Shown: piece by piece, positions 16,372 through 25,809 of the stretch
Layout of the letters: each line of letters begins with the position of its first letter
Position numbering within the stretch: the stretch's first letter is position 1
From: Variovorax ginsengisoli
Lineage (GTDB): Bacteria; Pseudomonadota; Gammaproteobacteria; Burkholderiales; Burkholderiaceae_C
Assembly: GCF_030811835.1 (NCBI RefSeq)
Contig: NZ_JAUSRO010000009.1
Location: forward strand, 1-64,000
Direction: 5' to 3'
DNA: 64,000 nt
Notes under the pieces: generated by a model
Seen by the model: the letters and a program-made list of their open reading frames with translations, nothing else
The model's database searches: none
What the model was told of the DNA's origin: nothing
Position numbers and translations under genes: made by a program

Positions 16372-17190
16372 ATGATCTTCCGCTCCCTTCGCGGCCTCAT
16401 CGGCCTGACCCTCGTTGGCTTCATGGTCGGCAGTGCCATCCTGGCTATGCTTTGGACACCATCCAACCCGCTCGCGCTCAACCTGCGCGCCAGGCTGACC
16501 GCGCCCGGTGCTGCTCATCTGCTCGGTACCGACGAGTTCGGCCGTGACGTGCTAAGCCGTCTGATGGCCGGCGCAGCATCTAGCATGACGATCGCGTTCA
16601 CCACAGTGGTCTTTGCGATCCTCGTGGGCGGCACGATCGGCGCCCTCTCGGGCTACTTTCGCGGCTGGGTCGACCGCATCATCATGACTTTCAACGATGC
16701 ACTGCTGGCTTTCCCCGGCATATTGCTGGCCCTCGCACTGCTCGTGGTGCTGGGCGGCGGACGCACCGGCCTGGTGCTGGCACTGGGTCTGGCCTACACA
16801 CCTTCGGTGGCCCGCGTCCTGCGTGGAGCCGTCTTGTCCTTACGCGAAAACGCGTTCATCGAAGCCTCGCGCGTCATGGGGCATGGCGAGATCTACACGA
16901 TGTTCCGGCATGTCCTGCCCAACTGCATAGCGCCACTGACGGTGCTGGCGACGTCGATGTTCGGTTGGGTCCTGCTTTCGGAGAGCGCCCTGTCCTTCCT
17001 GGGGCTGGGTGCGCCGCCACCTGCCCCCAGCTGGGGCAACATGCTTTCGGGCGGACGCGCCTTCATGGGGCAAGCACCCTGGCTCGGCGTTTTTCCAGGC
17101 CTTTGCATCTCATTCACCCTCCTGGGCATCAACCTGCTTGGCGACGCATTGCGCGACCGCCTCGATCCGCGGATGAGGAATATCGCATGA
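16372..17190 (+). CDS. ABC transporter permease, DppC type
   Basis: A 272-residue inner-membrane permease. The family signature HLLGTDEFGRDVLSRLMAGA follows the first span, and the EAA loop is ENAFIEASRVMGHGEIYTMF. Near the C-terminus ESALSFLGLGAPPPAPSWGN is the conserved DppC/OppC motif. Its stop codon overlaps the start of the ATPase gene (ATGA at 17187-17190), indicating coupled translation. Confidence 0.95.
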   Translation: MIFRSLRGLIGLTLVGFMVGSAILAMLWTPSNPLALNLRARLTAPGAAHLLGTDEFGRDVLSRLMAGAASSMTIAFTTVVFAILVGGTIGALSGYFRGWVDRIIMTFNDALLAFPGILLALALLVVLGGGRTGLVLALGLAYTPSVARVLRGAVLSLRENAFIEASRVMGHGEIYTMFRHVLPNCIAPLTVLATSMFGWVLLSESALSFLGLGAPPPAPSWGNMLSGGRAFMGQAPWLGVFPGLCISFTLLGINLLGDALRDRLDPRMRNIA

Positions 17191-18866
17191 CGACCGATCC
17201 GGTATGCCCTCTGGTCGACGTCCGCGAGCTGTCGCTGGGCATCGGCACCACCGGCCGACTCGTGGTCGACCGAGTGAGCTTCCAGGTACATCCAGGCGAA
17301 ATCGTCGCGGTGGTCGGTGAAAGCGGCAGCGGCAAAACCATCGCCGCGCGCGCCTTGTTGGGTCTGACGCATCCAGCCATCCGGCGCCGCAACGGCAGCG
17401 TCCAGATCGACGGACGCGACCTCGACAGTCTGTCGCCGCGCGAACTACGCGCCATGCGCGGCGCACGCGTGGGCATGGTGTTCCAGGAACCCATGACTTC
17501 GCTCAACCCGTCGATGACCATCGGCCGCCAATTGGAAGAAGCGCTGGCGCTGCATTCCGGCCTGGGCGGCACCGAACGCCGCACCGCAATTCTGTCCATG
17601 CTCGCACGCGTTGGACTCGACAACCCCGAACGAGTGCTCCATGCCTGGCCGCATGAGTTCTCGGGCGGCATGCGGCAACGGATCATGCTCGCCGCCGTGA
17701 TGCTGCCCCGACCGTCGCTGCTGGTGGCCGACGAGCCGACCACAGCGCTCGACGCGATGGTGCAGCGGGATGTGCTGGAGCTTATGGTTTCTCTGACCGC
17801 CGAGCATGGCACAGCCGTGCTGATGATCAGCCACGACCTGGCCATGGTCGCTCGCTACTCACATCGAGTGATTGTGATGTGCCGTGGCGAGATCGTCGAA
17901 CAAGGGCCGACCCAGCAGATCCTGCGCGCCCCGGCGCATGCCTATACGCGCACGCTGTTGGGGGCGATGCCACGTCGCCGCTTAGTACCGGCGGTCGACC
18001 AGGCAGCGGCGCCACTGGTCGAGGTGCGCGGTCTCGTGGTGGACTTTGGTGCCCGCGTCGGCCTGTTTCGCCGCGGCATGGCCAAGCGCGCGCTGCACGG
18101 CATCGATCTCGCCATCCGCCCGCGAGAAGTGGTCGCGGTCGTCGGCGGTTCAGGCTCGGGCAAGACCACGCTCGGCAGGGTCATCGCCAGGCTGCTGAAG
18201 CCAAGCGCGGGACAGTTGTTGTTCGACGGTCAGCCGGTCGATGAGGCGCGCGGTGCGGTCTGGAACGACTACCGCCGCAATTGTCAGATGGTGTTCCAGG
18301 ACCCTTATTCCTCGCTCGACCCGCGCATGACTGTTGGGCAGGGCATCGGCGAGGCGCTGTACGGCTGCGGCCTCGACCGGGCTGCGGTGCGCAACCGAGT
18401 GCTGGAGATGCTGGAAGAAGTCGGCCTCGAAGCAGCCTATGCCAACCGCTATCCGCACGAACTCTCGGGCGGTCAGCGCCAGCGCGTCGCCATCGCACGC
18501 GCAGTGGTGCGTCGACCGCGCCTTGTGATCGCCGACGAGCCGGTCTCTGCGCTCGACACAACGGTACGCGCCCAGATCCTCGACCTGTTCGCCGAGTTGC
18601 AGAGCCGTCACGGCTTCGCCTGCCTGTTCATCAGCCATGACCTTGCCGTGGTCGAGCAACTCGCCAACCGCGTCATCGTCATGGACCAGGGCCAGATCGT
18701 GGAGCAAGGCCCGCGAGATCGCATCTTCGACCATCCGGCCGCCCCCTATACCCGCCGCCTATTGCAGGCGATCCCTGCGCTGGAGCCGACGCCCACCGGC
18801 GGCGTGCGCCTGCGCTGGCGCCACGAAGCGCTGCACGACCACGCCGTGCGCCAAGCCCGCGCCTGA
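17187..18866 (+). CDS. ABC transporter ATPase with two nucleotide-binding domains (DppD-DppF fusion)
   Basis: A 559-residue protein in which both ATPases of a peptide-type importer are joined. Domain 1 (about 8-265): Walker A GESGSGKT, signature FSGGMRQR, Walker [13 protein letters not shown]. Domain 2 (about 275-540): Walker A GGSGSGKT, signature LSGGQRQR, Walker [13 protein letters not shown]. Each ends with the oligopeptide-transporter C-terminal segment ([19 protein letters not shown] and [21 protein letters not shown]). ATG 17187 overlaps the permease stop. This fused arrangement (as in YejF/GsiA) powers the two permeases just upstream. Confidence 0.95.
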   Translation: MTTDPVCPLVDVRELSLGIGTTGRLVVDRVSFQVHPGEIVAVVGESGSGKTIAARALLGLTHPAIRRRNGSVQIDGRDLDSLSPRELRAMRGARVGMVFQEPMTSLNPSMTIGRQLEEALALHSGLGGTERRTAILSMLARVGLDNPERVLHAWPHEFSGGMRQRIMLAAVMLPRPSLLVADEPTTALDAMVQRDVLELMVSLTAEHGTAVLMISHDLAMVARYSHRVIVMCRGEIVEQGPTQQILRAPAHAYTRTLLGAMPRRRLVPAVDQAAAPLVEVRGLVVDFGARVGLFRRGMAKRALHGIDLAIRPREVVAVVGGSGSGKTTLGRVIARLLKPSAGQLLFDGQPVDEARGAVWNDYRRNCQMVFQDPYSSLDPRMTVGQGIGEALYGCGLDRAAVRNRVLEMLEEVGLEAAYANRYPHELSGGQRQRVAIARAVVRRPRLVIADEPVSALDTTVRAQILDLFAELQSRHGFACLFISHDLAVVEQLANRVIVMDQGQIVEQGPRDRIFDHPAAPYTRRLLQAIPALEPTPTGGVRLRWRHEALHDHAVRQARA

Positions 18867-18909
18867 CATCTATCGCCCCTCTTTGCTTCACGAAGGATTG
18901 ATCTCGCGC

Positions 18910-20361
18910 ATGCCATACACAACGCACTACCCCGACACCCTTCTTTTCATCGACGGCAGCTGGACTCCAGGCTCGACCGGACGGACCGAGCCGGTTCTGA
19001 ATCCGGCGACTGCCGCCGAGATCGGCCGCGTCGCCCATGCCTCGACATCGGACCTCGACCGCGCCCTCGAAGCCGCCGACAGGGCATTCAAGACCTGGCG
19101 CAAGGTATCGGCCTTCGAGCGCTCGAAGCTGATGCGCGCCGCGGCCCAGTTGATGCGCGAACGCGCCGACGGCATCGCACGCGCCATGACCCTCGAACAG
19201 GGCAAGCCGCTTTCCGAATCACGTGCCGAGGCCCTGGGTTCCGGCGACACGATCGACTGGTTCGCCGAGGAGGCCAGGCGCACCTACGGCCGGATCGTCC
19301 CCTCGCGCATGCAAGGTCATGTCCAATTGGTCACGCGCGAGCCCGTCGGGCCTGTGGCAGCCTTCACGCCTTGGAACTTCCCGATCAACCAAGTGGTGCG
19401 CAAGGTGTCGGCCGCATTGGCAGCCGGCTGCACGATCATTGTCAAAGGACCTGAGGAGACGCCAGCGAGTTGCGCCGCGCTCTTTCAAGCCTTTGCGGAC
19501 GCAGGCGTGCCGGCGGGCGTGCTGCAACTGGTCTTCGGTGTGCCGGCAGAAATATCCGCGTACCTGATTCCACATCCCGTCATCCGAAAAATCTCGTTCA
19601 CCGGCTCCACGCAGGTCGGCAAGCACCTGGCTGCGCTGGCTGGACAGCACATGAAGCGCGCCACCATGGAACTCGGTGGCCATGCGCCGGCGATCGTTTT
19701 TGGCGATGCCGATCCGATGAAGGCGGCTGCGGCGCTGGCCCTGCAGAAGTTCCGCAATGCGGGCCAGGTCTGCATCTCGCCGACGCGCTTTCTCGTCCAT
19801 GAAGACATTGCATCGGCCTTCATCGACCACTTCACCGAAGCCACCGCCGCGATGCAGGTCGGTAGTGGGCTGAGCGAGGGTGTTCACATGGGCCCGCTGG
19901 CCCATGCGCGCAGAGTCGATGCGATGGAGGCGCTGGTCGCCGACGCGGTGGCATGCGGGGGGAAGGTGCGAATTGGCGGCAAGCGCATCGGCAACGTCGG
20001 TTACTTCTTTGAGCCGACGGTGCTGACCGACGTGCCCCTGACGGCGCGCCTCATGAACGAGGAGCCTTTCGGGCCGCTGGTGCCGATCACGACCTTCCGC
20101 GACTACGACGCCGTGATCGCCGAAGCCAACCGGCTGCCCTGGGGACTGGCGGCGTATGCCTACACCGCATCGGCAAAGATCGCGGCCGCCGTTTCGGCCG
20201 ACATCGAATCGGGCATGGTCTCGTTCAACCAGGCGCCAATCGGTTTGCCGGAAGTTCCCTTCGGCGGGGTCAAGGAGTCCGGACATGGCTCGGAAGGCGG
20301 CACGGAGGCAATGGAAGCCTGGCTCGTCACCAAGCTGAGCGCGCACAACACGGCCTTCTGA
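18910..20361 (+). CDS. NAD(P)-dependent semialdehyde dehydrogenase (SSADH-like)
   Basis: A 483-residue aldehyde dehydrogenase. Asn156 lies in TPWNFP, the general base Glu254 in MELGGHAP and the nucleophile Cys288 in NAGQVCISP. The C-terminal [23 protein letters not shown] stretch is typical of succinate-semialdehyde dehydrogenases. It begins 43 bp after the ATPase gene and ends the rightward unit. With the class III aminotransferase it gives the two-step route from an omega-amino acid via its semialdehyde to the dicarboxylate (4-aminobutyrate to succinate is the best-known case). Substrate specificity is inferred. Confidence 0.92.
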   Translation: MPYTTHYPDTLLFIDGSWTPGSTGRTEPVLNPATAAEIGRVAHASTSDLDRALEAADRAFKTWRKVSAFERSKLMRAAAQLMRERADGIARAMTLEQGKPLSESRAEALGSGDTIDWFAEEARRTYGRIVPSRMQGHVQLVTREPVGPVAAFTPWNFPINQVVRKVSAALAAGCTIIVKGPEETPASCAALFQAFADAGVPAGVLQLVFGVPAEISAYLIPHPVIRKISFTGSTQVGKHLAALAGQHMKRATMELGGHAPAIVFGDADPMKAAAALALQKFRNAGQVCISPTRFLVHEDIASAFIDHFTEATAAMQVGSGLSEGVHMGPLAHARRVDAMEALVADAVACGGKVRIGGKRIGNVGYFFEPTVLTDVPLTARLMNEEPFGPLVPITTFRDYDAVIAEANRLPWGLAAYAYTASAKIAAAVSADIESGMVSFNQAPIGLPEVPFGGVKESGHGSEGGTEAMEAWLVTKLSAHNTAF

Positions 20362-20428
20362 GCGCCGGGCCGGCCAAGCCTGCGGTCGGGCGCTGTGTCG
20401 GACCGTCATCGCGGCCCAATCGCCCGGG

Positions 20429-21406
20429 TCAACGCTTCAGATGAACCGCAAGCCGATCGGCAGCTTGCGCGAAAGCCTCTGCCGCACCGGCCGAAAGACC
20501 CGCGTATCCCGGAAAGTTGTGGATCATGTCGGGGAACTGTAGGTGCTCGACGACACCGCCCGCGGCGATCAGACGCTCGGCCATGGCGTTGCCCTGATCT
20601 CGCAGGGGATCGTACCCCGCGGTAACCAGAACTACCGGTGGCAGCCCGGTCACGTCGGGCCAGAAGAGCGGCGATGCACGCGGGTCGGCAGCATCGCCGT
20701 CGCTTTTGAAATAGAGATCGCAGAACCAGTCGAGCGTGCTCGTGTCAAGGAAGTAGCCCTTGCCGAAGGCCTCGATCGACGGCCAGCTCGGGCCGCCACG
20801 ATAGGAACGGTAGTCGGTCACCGGGTACAGGGACAGGCACGCCGCAGGCTGGGGGCCCTGCGGCCTGTCGCGGGCGGCGAGCGCACAGACGAGCCCGAGA
20901 CAGCCACCTGCGCTGTCGCCCGCGAGCGCAATGCGCAAGGGGTCGGCGCCCCAGGCGAGCGGATCTGCAGAGACGGCCAGGAACACCTCCCATGCATCCT
21001 CGGCAGCCGCGGGGAAGGGGTGTTCCGGCGCCAGGCGATAGTCGGGCGTGAGCACGGCGGCACCCAGTCGGTCGGCGAGCCAGAGGGACTGGTGGTGGTA
21101 GGCGGCAGAGTCGCCGACCACGAAGCCGCCGCCATGGAAATAGATGATCAGCGGCAACGCCTCGTCGGCCGTCACCGCATTCGGTCGATACAGGCGAGCA
21201 GAAATCTGTCGGCCGGGCAGGTCGAACATCCGCTCCTGCACCACGACGTCTCTCTCAGGCGCGCGCAGGCCGCGGGCCAGGTAACGCTCCCGATACGCCT
21301 GCCGCGCCAAGGGAACTGGCAGGTCGCGAATGCTGGGGCCGCCTGTTGCTGCCGCCGCGGCGGCGAGCATGGCTTTGAGTTCAGGATCGAGCTTGTCATT
21401 TTTCAT
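20429..21406 (-). CDS. alpha/beta hydrolase, HSL-type esterase
   Basis: A 325-residue esterase of the hormone-sensitive lipase (family IV) group: oxyanion motif HGGG at 91-94 (IIYFHGGGFVVGD), nucleophile Ser165 in GDSAGG, catalytic Asp in VTAGYDPLRD and His in DMIHNF. Length fits the family. It is convergent with the dehydrogenase gene and divergent from the PaiB-like gene. Its promoter region carries the same ATTGTATTTT word as the GntR-amidase gap, hinting that it belongs to the same regulon. It may cleave an ester form of the locus's substrate. Confidence 0.92.
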   Translation of the reverse strand: MKNDKLDPELKAMLAAAAAATGGPSIRDLPVPLARQAYRERYLARGLRAPERDVVVQERMFDLPGRQISARLYRPNAVTADEALPLIIYFHGGGFVVGDSAAYHHQSLWLADRLGAAVLTPDYRLAPEHPFPAAAEDAWEVFLAVSADPLAWGADPLRIALAGDSAGGCLGLVCALAARDRPQGPQPAACLSLYPVTDYRSYRGGPSWPSIEAFGKGYFLDTSTLDWFCDLYFKSDGDAADPRASPLFWPDVTGLPPVVLVTAGYDPLRDQGNAMAERLIAAGGVVEHLQFPDMIHNFPGYAGLSAGAAEAFAQAADRLAVHLKR

Positions 21407-21497
21407 GCGAAATCCTCTTCAATCACGTCCAGTGAATTTTATTGTATTTTATATATCCATGAAACATAAAATAATCTGATTTACGAAGAGGCTCTCC
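21407..21497. promoter_or_regulatory. AT-rich divergent promoter with shared 10-mer
   Basis: The gap between the esterase and the PaiB-like gene is strongly AT-rich and contains ATTGTATTTT at 21441-21450, identical to 11780-11789. Likely a regulatory site for one or both genes; inferred. Confidence 0.4.
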
Positions 21498-22121
21498 ATG
21501 TTCATACCCGACCACTACCGCTGCACCGATATGACAGCAGCCCTCGCCTGGCTCACGCGCTACCCCTTTGGCTCGCTGGTGACGGCCGGTCGCGATGGCC
21601 AGCCCGTCGTGACGTCGCTGCCGCTGGTCGCCGAAGACGACGGCACCGGGTCGATCAGGATCATTTCCCACATGGCGCGCCGCAATCCACATGCAGGTGC
21701 GCTTGCAAGCGGTCAGTCTGCATTGCTCGTGGTCAATGGACCCAACGCTTATGTTTCGCCGCGCTGGTACGAAAACCCTGCCAACGTACCGACCTGGGAC
21801 TATGTCGGCCTTCAGATCCGTGGAAGGCTGAAGTTGATCGAAGACCGCGAGAACCTGCTCGACCTGATGCGTCGCTCTATCGCGGCGTTCGAAGCCACGA
21901 CCGACGGCGACTGGGTGCTCGACGAAGCGCCGTCTGCACATGTCGACCGGCTGATTCAGGGCGTCACTGGCTTTGAGATCAAGGTCGAAACGCTCGACTG
22001 CATGCAAAAGCTCAGTCAGAACAAGCGCTCCGATCGACCGACAATCCAGGCTGCACTTCGCTCGTCGCGCACCGACTATGGTCCGCTCGTCGCCGATCTG
22101 ATGGACTTCGTCCTGCCATAA
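21498..22121 (+). CDS. PaiB-family FMN-binding protein
   Basis: A 207-residue split-barrel protein of the PaiB family. The opening MFIPDHYRCTD and the segments PFGSLVTAGRDGQPVVTSLP, HMARRNPHA, AYVSPRWYENPANVPTWDYV are the family's fingerprints. PaiB was described as a negative regulator of sporulation and protease genes in Bacillus, but the fold is a flavin/heme-binding barrel and most members are of unknown function. It may act on an intermediate of the neighbouring catabolic locus or as a regulator; the sequence does not decide. Confidence 0.88.
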   Translation: MFIPDHYRCTDMTAALAWLTRYPFGSLVTAGRDGQPVVTSLPLVAEDDGTGSIRIISHMARRNPHAGALASGQSALLVVNGPNAYVSPRWYENPANVPTWDYVGLQIRGRLKLIEDRENLLDLMRRSIAAFEATTDGDWVLDEAPSAHVDRLIQGVTGFEIKVETLDCMQKLSQNKRSDRPTIQAALRSSRTDYGPLVADLMDFVLP

Positions 22122-22310
22122 TTTGTATTATATTAATACTAAATACATCACCATGCTTGCGAAGCTGTCACTGCCTGGCAACCGTATTGGGTCGGAATAT
22201 CCTCCGACCCAGCACAGCCCCAGTTGGGGGTGAATTTTCAGCAGTCCCACACTTCGATGAGTGGGCAGTGAGCGAAACGACGTGCGCGTCTGGAGGCCGG
22301 TCACGGCCGA
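22122..22310. other. intergenic, AT-rich then unassigned
   Basis: The first 30 bp are AT-rich (TATTATATTAATAC). The rest contains TGAATTTTCAGCAGTCCC-like sequence that looks like insertion-sequence end debris, but I cannot name the element. Confidence 0.4.
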
Positions 22311-22446
22311 GGCTGCGTGAAAACCCGATTCGCTGGGCATCACTCCGAAACTCGACCTCTCAGATGGGCTCAGGCTGCGTTTTCTCGAATGCGCCAAGGC
22401 GTCAAAGACCCCTAAAAACATGGCTCGAGGGAGTTTTCACACAGCC
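22311..22446. mobile_element. 136-bp MITE-like remnant with inverted ends
   Basis: GGCTGCGTGAAAAC (22311-22324) faces GTTTTCACACAGCC (22433-22446): 13 of 14 bases match as terminal inverted repeats. Ends of the form GGCTGTGTGAAAAC are common in IS5-type elements. The 108 bp between have no gene, so this is either a miniature element or an internally deleted IS. Confidence 0.55.
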
Positions 22447-22454
22447 TAGGCCAC

Positions 22455-22555
22455 GAGCCAACGTACAAGGGTCAGGCCTGAGCCCGGTGCAGTACCGAAC
22501 TCAGGCATCGAGCTGCTAGCTTCCAACCGTCCAACTTCTGGGGGTCAGTTCAGCT
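22455..22555 (+). pseudogene. IS3-family transposase C-terminal scrap
   Basis: The frame ends in GSGLSPVQYRTQASSC and a stop. GLSPVQYRTQA is the usual tail of IS3-family OrfB proteins. It is followed by CCAACTTCTGGGGGTCAGTT, typical of an IS3-type right end. Only about 20 codons remain; the rest of the element is missing. Confidence 0.6.
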
Positions 22556-24016
22556 GGGGGTGCGGCGGATTTCTTGGACTGGTTATGCCATGAGCCCAAG
22601 GCTCTTGCGATATTCAACAGGGCTGAGAGCGCCCAGAGAGATCTTGATCCGTTTCTCGTTGTACCAGCGGATGTATGCGTCCAGGGATTGGGTGAACTGC
22701 TTGATGCTCACGGCTTTCCAGTCCCGAGGGTAGAACATTTCCGTCTTCAGCCTGCCGAAGAAGCCCTCGCAGGCGGCGTTGTCAGGCGAGCACCCTTTGC
22801 GCGACATCGAACGAATCAGTTTGGCATCAGCGATTCGCGAGAGCCAGCCCGGCCAGGGATAGTGGGCGACAGGTACACCTTGCCGGCGGCAATCTGGAAC
22901 TCCGAGATGTCGGTGAGCCATTTCTCATTGGGGGCGGCAGCCGTGAAGTCACGCTCGAGGAGGTTTTCCGGCGCCGGACTGATCTCCCCCAGGTAGGAGC
23001 CGTACCGGCGGCGCTTGGGTTTGGCCACGACCAGTCCCTCCTGCTTCATCAGGCGCCTGACCACCTTCTCCGACAGGCGCAGGCACTGCCTGCTCAGCGC
23101 CGCGCGCATCCGGCGGTACCCATAGCAGCCGTGATTGCCCTCGAAGATCTCTGCCATGACATGCCGCACCTTGACGTATTTCTCCGCGCCCTGCAGTTGC
23201 GCTCGCTGGTAGAAGTAGGAACTTCTTGCCAAGTCCAGCGCTACGAGCAACTCCGGCAAGGGGTATTGCTGTCTCAGGGCATCGACCAGCATCGTCTTTT
23301 CCCGATTGCTCAGGACTTGCAGGTCGATGCCCGTGTCTTTTTTTATGAGTTCATTCGCCTTCTTCAACAGGTCGTGCTCAAGCTGTAGACGGTGGACGTC
23401 GCGTCGAAGAGATTCGAGCTGGCGCTCCAGTTCCTCTCGCTCAGGTGACGGTGGGGGTTTGTGCCGGCGTTTCATGGATGAGGGCTTCTCGGAACCGAGC
23501 AGTTGATTCTTCCAGTGGTACAGGGTCGGCCTGGACACCCCGAGCTCTTGCGCCACGGCTTGGGCGCTGTCCTGGCGCATGCACAGTGCGATGACCGCAG
23601 CCTTCTTCAACGCCGGTGGCCGCGCTGATCCGGCCGATCGATTGACGGCACGTGCGTGCAATTCGGGGCGGGATTCGCGGATCCAGGTCCGCAGCGAATC
23701 CCGGCCCGGATAGCCCATCGCCTTGATGGTGAAGGCAATGCAGCGCCCGTGCTCGAGATAGTGTTCGACGGCCCGTTCCTTCTGGGCATGAGAGTACTTC
23801 GGCTTGGAGCGCACGTAGCCGCGCGACAGATCGTGGCTTCGCTCGTACTCCTCATGCCAGTTCTTCAAGGAATTCTTCGTCGGGTAGCCCAACTGGCAAA
23901 TGGTCGCCCCAGGACGCTTGCCCAACTTAATGTACAGCTGCACTGCGCGAACTCGATCTTCGTATGAATACATGAACTACCTCCAACGGTAGTCCAAGAA
24001 ATCCGCCGCACCCCCC
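22556..24016 (-). mobile_element. IS3-family insertion sequence, internally deleted
   Basis: Bounded by perfect 25-bp inverted repeats: GGGGGTGCGGCGGATTTCTT... at 22556-22580 and its complement at 23991-24015 (one extra C at the outer edge). Length about 1.46 kb, somewhat short for an IS150-like element. The single transposase frame inside is broken. No clear target-site duplication is visible in the flanks. Confidence 0.88.
22583..23973 (-). pseudogene. IS3-family (IS150-like) transposase with deleted catalytic core
   Basis: From 23973 leftward the frame gives the N-terminal helix-turn-helix region (MYSYEDRVRAVQLYIKLG, then a second HTH LGVSRPTLYHWKNQLLG), a leucine-zipper stretch (ERQLESLRRDVHRLQLEHDL) and the start of the integrase core with the first catalytic Asp in WLTDISEF. 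At KVYLSP the sequence jumps directly to the YPWPGWLSRIADAKL segment in another frame, so about 55 residues containing the second Asp are missing. The glutamate part (DNAACEGFFGRLKTE) and the tail (RIKISLGALSPVEYRKSLG) follow at 22583-22921. The enzyme cannot be active. Confidence 0.9.
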
Positions 24017-24451
24017 AGCGAAGTTGTCAGCGACGAGGACCAACTCTGACGTCTCGTGTCGCCAGATGAAGACCTCAGGACGAAGCCCTTGTGACAACCG
24101 AACCTTCGCGCTATCGCCATGACGACAGCCACTTGATCCTTCAAGTTAGTGTGCGCTTCTCTCTTCAGGCCCGACTTCATTCGTCCCTGGATGAAATGAT
24201 TCCCAAGGCGTAGCCGCTGTAAAACCGGCCCACTGGGACTTCCCGCGGTTTCTAAGGCGGCACGCCTTAGGCACACGGTATTTTTCAGCGGCGTAGCCGC
24301 TGTAAACATACCCAACGTGCCTATTTGCGATTTCTAAGCACCCACGCGATTTGGCTGCGTCAGATCGAAAGTGAGAACGAGTGATGCCAAGTGATAAAAC
24401 GTGATAATCGGTGATATCGCGAGGCGCCCCTGCAGGCGCCCCCTTGGCCCA
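24017..24451. other. gene-free stretch with direct repeats and hairpins
   Basis: No gene seen. It holds two degenerate copies of an about 50-bp unit (24208 and 24291 starts), a hairpin AAGGCGGCACGCCTT (24254-24268) and AGCGGCGTAGCCGCT (24287-24301). Origin unknown; see repeat entry. Confidence 0.5.
24208..24340. repeat. two degenerate copies of a 50-bp unit, 83 bp apart
   Basis: Both copies start GCGTAGCCGCTGTAAA (24208-24223 and 24291-24306) and end with GCG(G/A)TTTCTAAG (24245-24256 and 24327-24338). The middle parts diverge. The shared ends are self-complementary in part, so each copy could fold. Confidence 0.65.
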
Positions 24452-25062
24452 CTAAACGACGGCTGTTGTCCACCGCCCCGCTTCGAAACGGGCCTCCACC
24501 TCGTCCGCATTCAAGATGGGATGCCTGGTGTTGAAGGCCCAGAAGTGGGCCATCTTCTGCTGCGCTGTCCAGCTCGGATGCAGCAAGCTCTGACGAACCG
24601 CCTGAATGACTGGCCGTGGCTGAAGGCATAGACCAGTGCGTCCGACGGTAAGCCTTCGAAGCGGGCCAGCGTACGACCCACGCGATCCAGCAAGGTCTGG
24701 AAGCTCTCTGCCCCGGGGCCATCGCAGAACTCTGGATCGGCACTCCCCCAATACGACTCGATATGGGGAAGGCGTACCTGGCGTGATGTTCCATTCCATC
24801 GACTTGGCTCCAGGTAGGTGAACTCCTCCATGGGAAGAATCTCGACCGGCACGTCCGGAAACCGGTCGATCGTCGGCTGGGCTGTGAGATGCGTTCGCAG
24901 GTACGGCGACATCGCAATGAGCGTGGGGCGTTGCGGCCAGCCGAGCGCGGTGCTTTTAGCTTGGGCGTGGCCCAGCGGCGTCAGTTCGAGTTTCGAAAGA
25001 TCGAAGCTGGGAATTCCGGCGTTGCCGGTGCTCTCGCCGTGGCGAACAAAAAACACTTTCAC
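24452..25062 (-). pseudogene. histidine phosphatase (phosphoglycerate mutase-like), frameshifted
   Basis: From GTG 25062 (AAAGGA 7 bp ahead) the frame reads KVFFVRHGESTGNAG with the catalytic RHG motif (His at residue 8 or so), then LTPLGHAQAKSTA, and reaches the second catalytic histidine in YAFSHGQS. Near 24606-24611 the frame is lost; the natural continuation IQAVRQSLLHPSWTAQQKMA and the rest of the protein, ending RWTTAVV at 24452, lie in the next frame. A single missing base would explain this. Without the tail the protein is probably unstable. A sequencing error cannot be ruled out. Confidence 0.8.
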
Positions 25063-25320
25063 AATAAATCCTTTCGAGCCCGCGACAATTGACGCGGGAT
25101 TGTTTTGCACGCCTGCGCAAGCAGGCACCAAGTGCGCTTAAGCGCTTTTCAAAACAACTCTCGAAGAATTATTTTAAGAGTCAGCCCTCCCCTACTTGAC
25201 CCGCAGATCAATTATTTGGATTATAGCGTTTTTCATCCCGAGCTTCAAATGGCCAACTCTCTCGCCGACCTCCACGAAAAGATCAAGAGCAACGCGGTGT
25301 CACTCGCTCAATTGAAAATT
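25063..25320. other. AT-rich gap, no gene
   Basis: Low-GC sequence between the phosphatase relic and the next small gene. Nothing recognisable beyond AT-richness. Confidence 0.5.
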
Positions 25321-25647
25321 TCAGGCATCCATACATTTAAAAATCTCAAATTCATTTTTCATTATTTTTGTCATCTTGGTTTTTCGGTATTGAATAGCAA
25401 CAGCCCAACCAATTTCCTGAATTTTGATTACTCCAAACGCTGCTAGCATTTGTCGAAGCATCGGCATGTGTGTTTCTGGAACTGGCTGCCCTTCGCATAG
25501 CACCCGATAAAGCGTCGCCACCATCTCTATTGCACTGCGAAGTTTTTCATCGTGTTGGGCCTGATGGCATAACGCGTCCAGCCATTCCTAGCTCAATTCG
25601 TCCAACTCCTCGTCTGGCATCTCTGAAGGATCGTTTTTCATATTCAT
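25321..25647 (-). pseudogene. small unknown protein gene with in-frame amber codon
   Basis: From ATG 25647 the frame reads MNMKNDPSEMPDEELDELS, then TAG (read as CTA at 25588-25590), then continues without shift as EWLDALCHQAQHDEKLRSAI, MVATLYRVLCEGQPVPETHM, and ends at 25321 after KCMDA; 108 codons in all. The acidic N-terminus and helical middle look like a real small protein. I do not recognise the family. Base composition is lower in GC than the neighbours, suggesting transfer. Either the gene is dead or only the downstream part from ATG 25524 (67 residues) is made. Confidence 0.55.
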
Positions 25648-25809
25648 AATCTTTAGACAACTGCTGAAACATTTTTTGATGTCCCGTCAGCCATAGTGAC
25701 ATAACTCCCCGATCACGATGCGAAACAGGCGGTCACGTGAGGCCAACATACGCAATCGGTCGATTCGGCGACCACATCTAGGACAGAAGAGCACCAGCGT
25801 TGCTAACGA

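Noticed and set aside
16965..17186. N-terminal 74-residue extension of the fused ATPase
   Set aside because: It lies inside the permease gene in another frame; the ATGA overlap at 17187 is the natural start.
24208..24340. Integron attC sites or a CRISPR array
   Set aside because: Only two degenerate copies, no integrase, no core sites GTTRRRY/RYYYAAC in the right places, and no spacer-repeat regularity.
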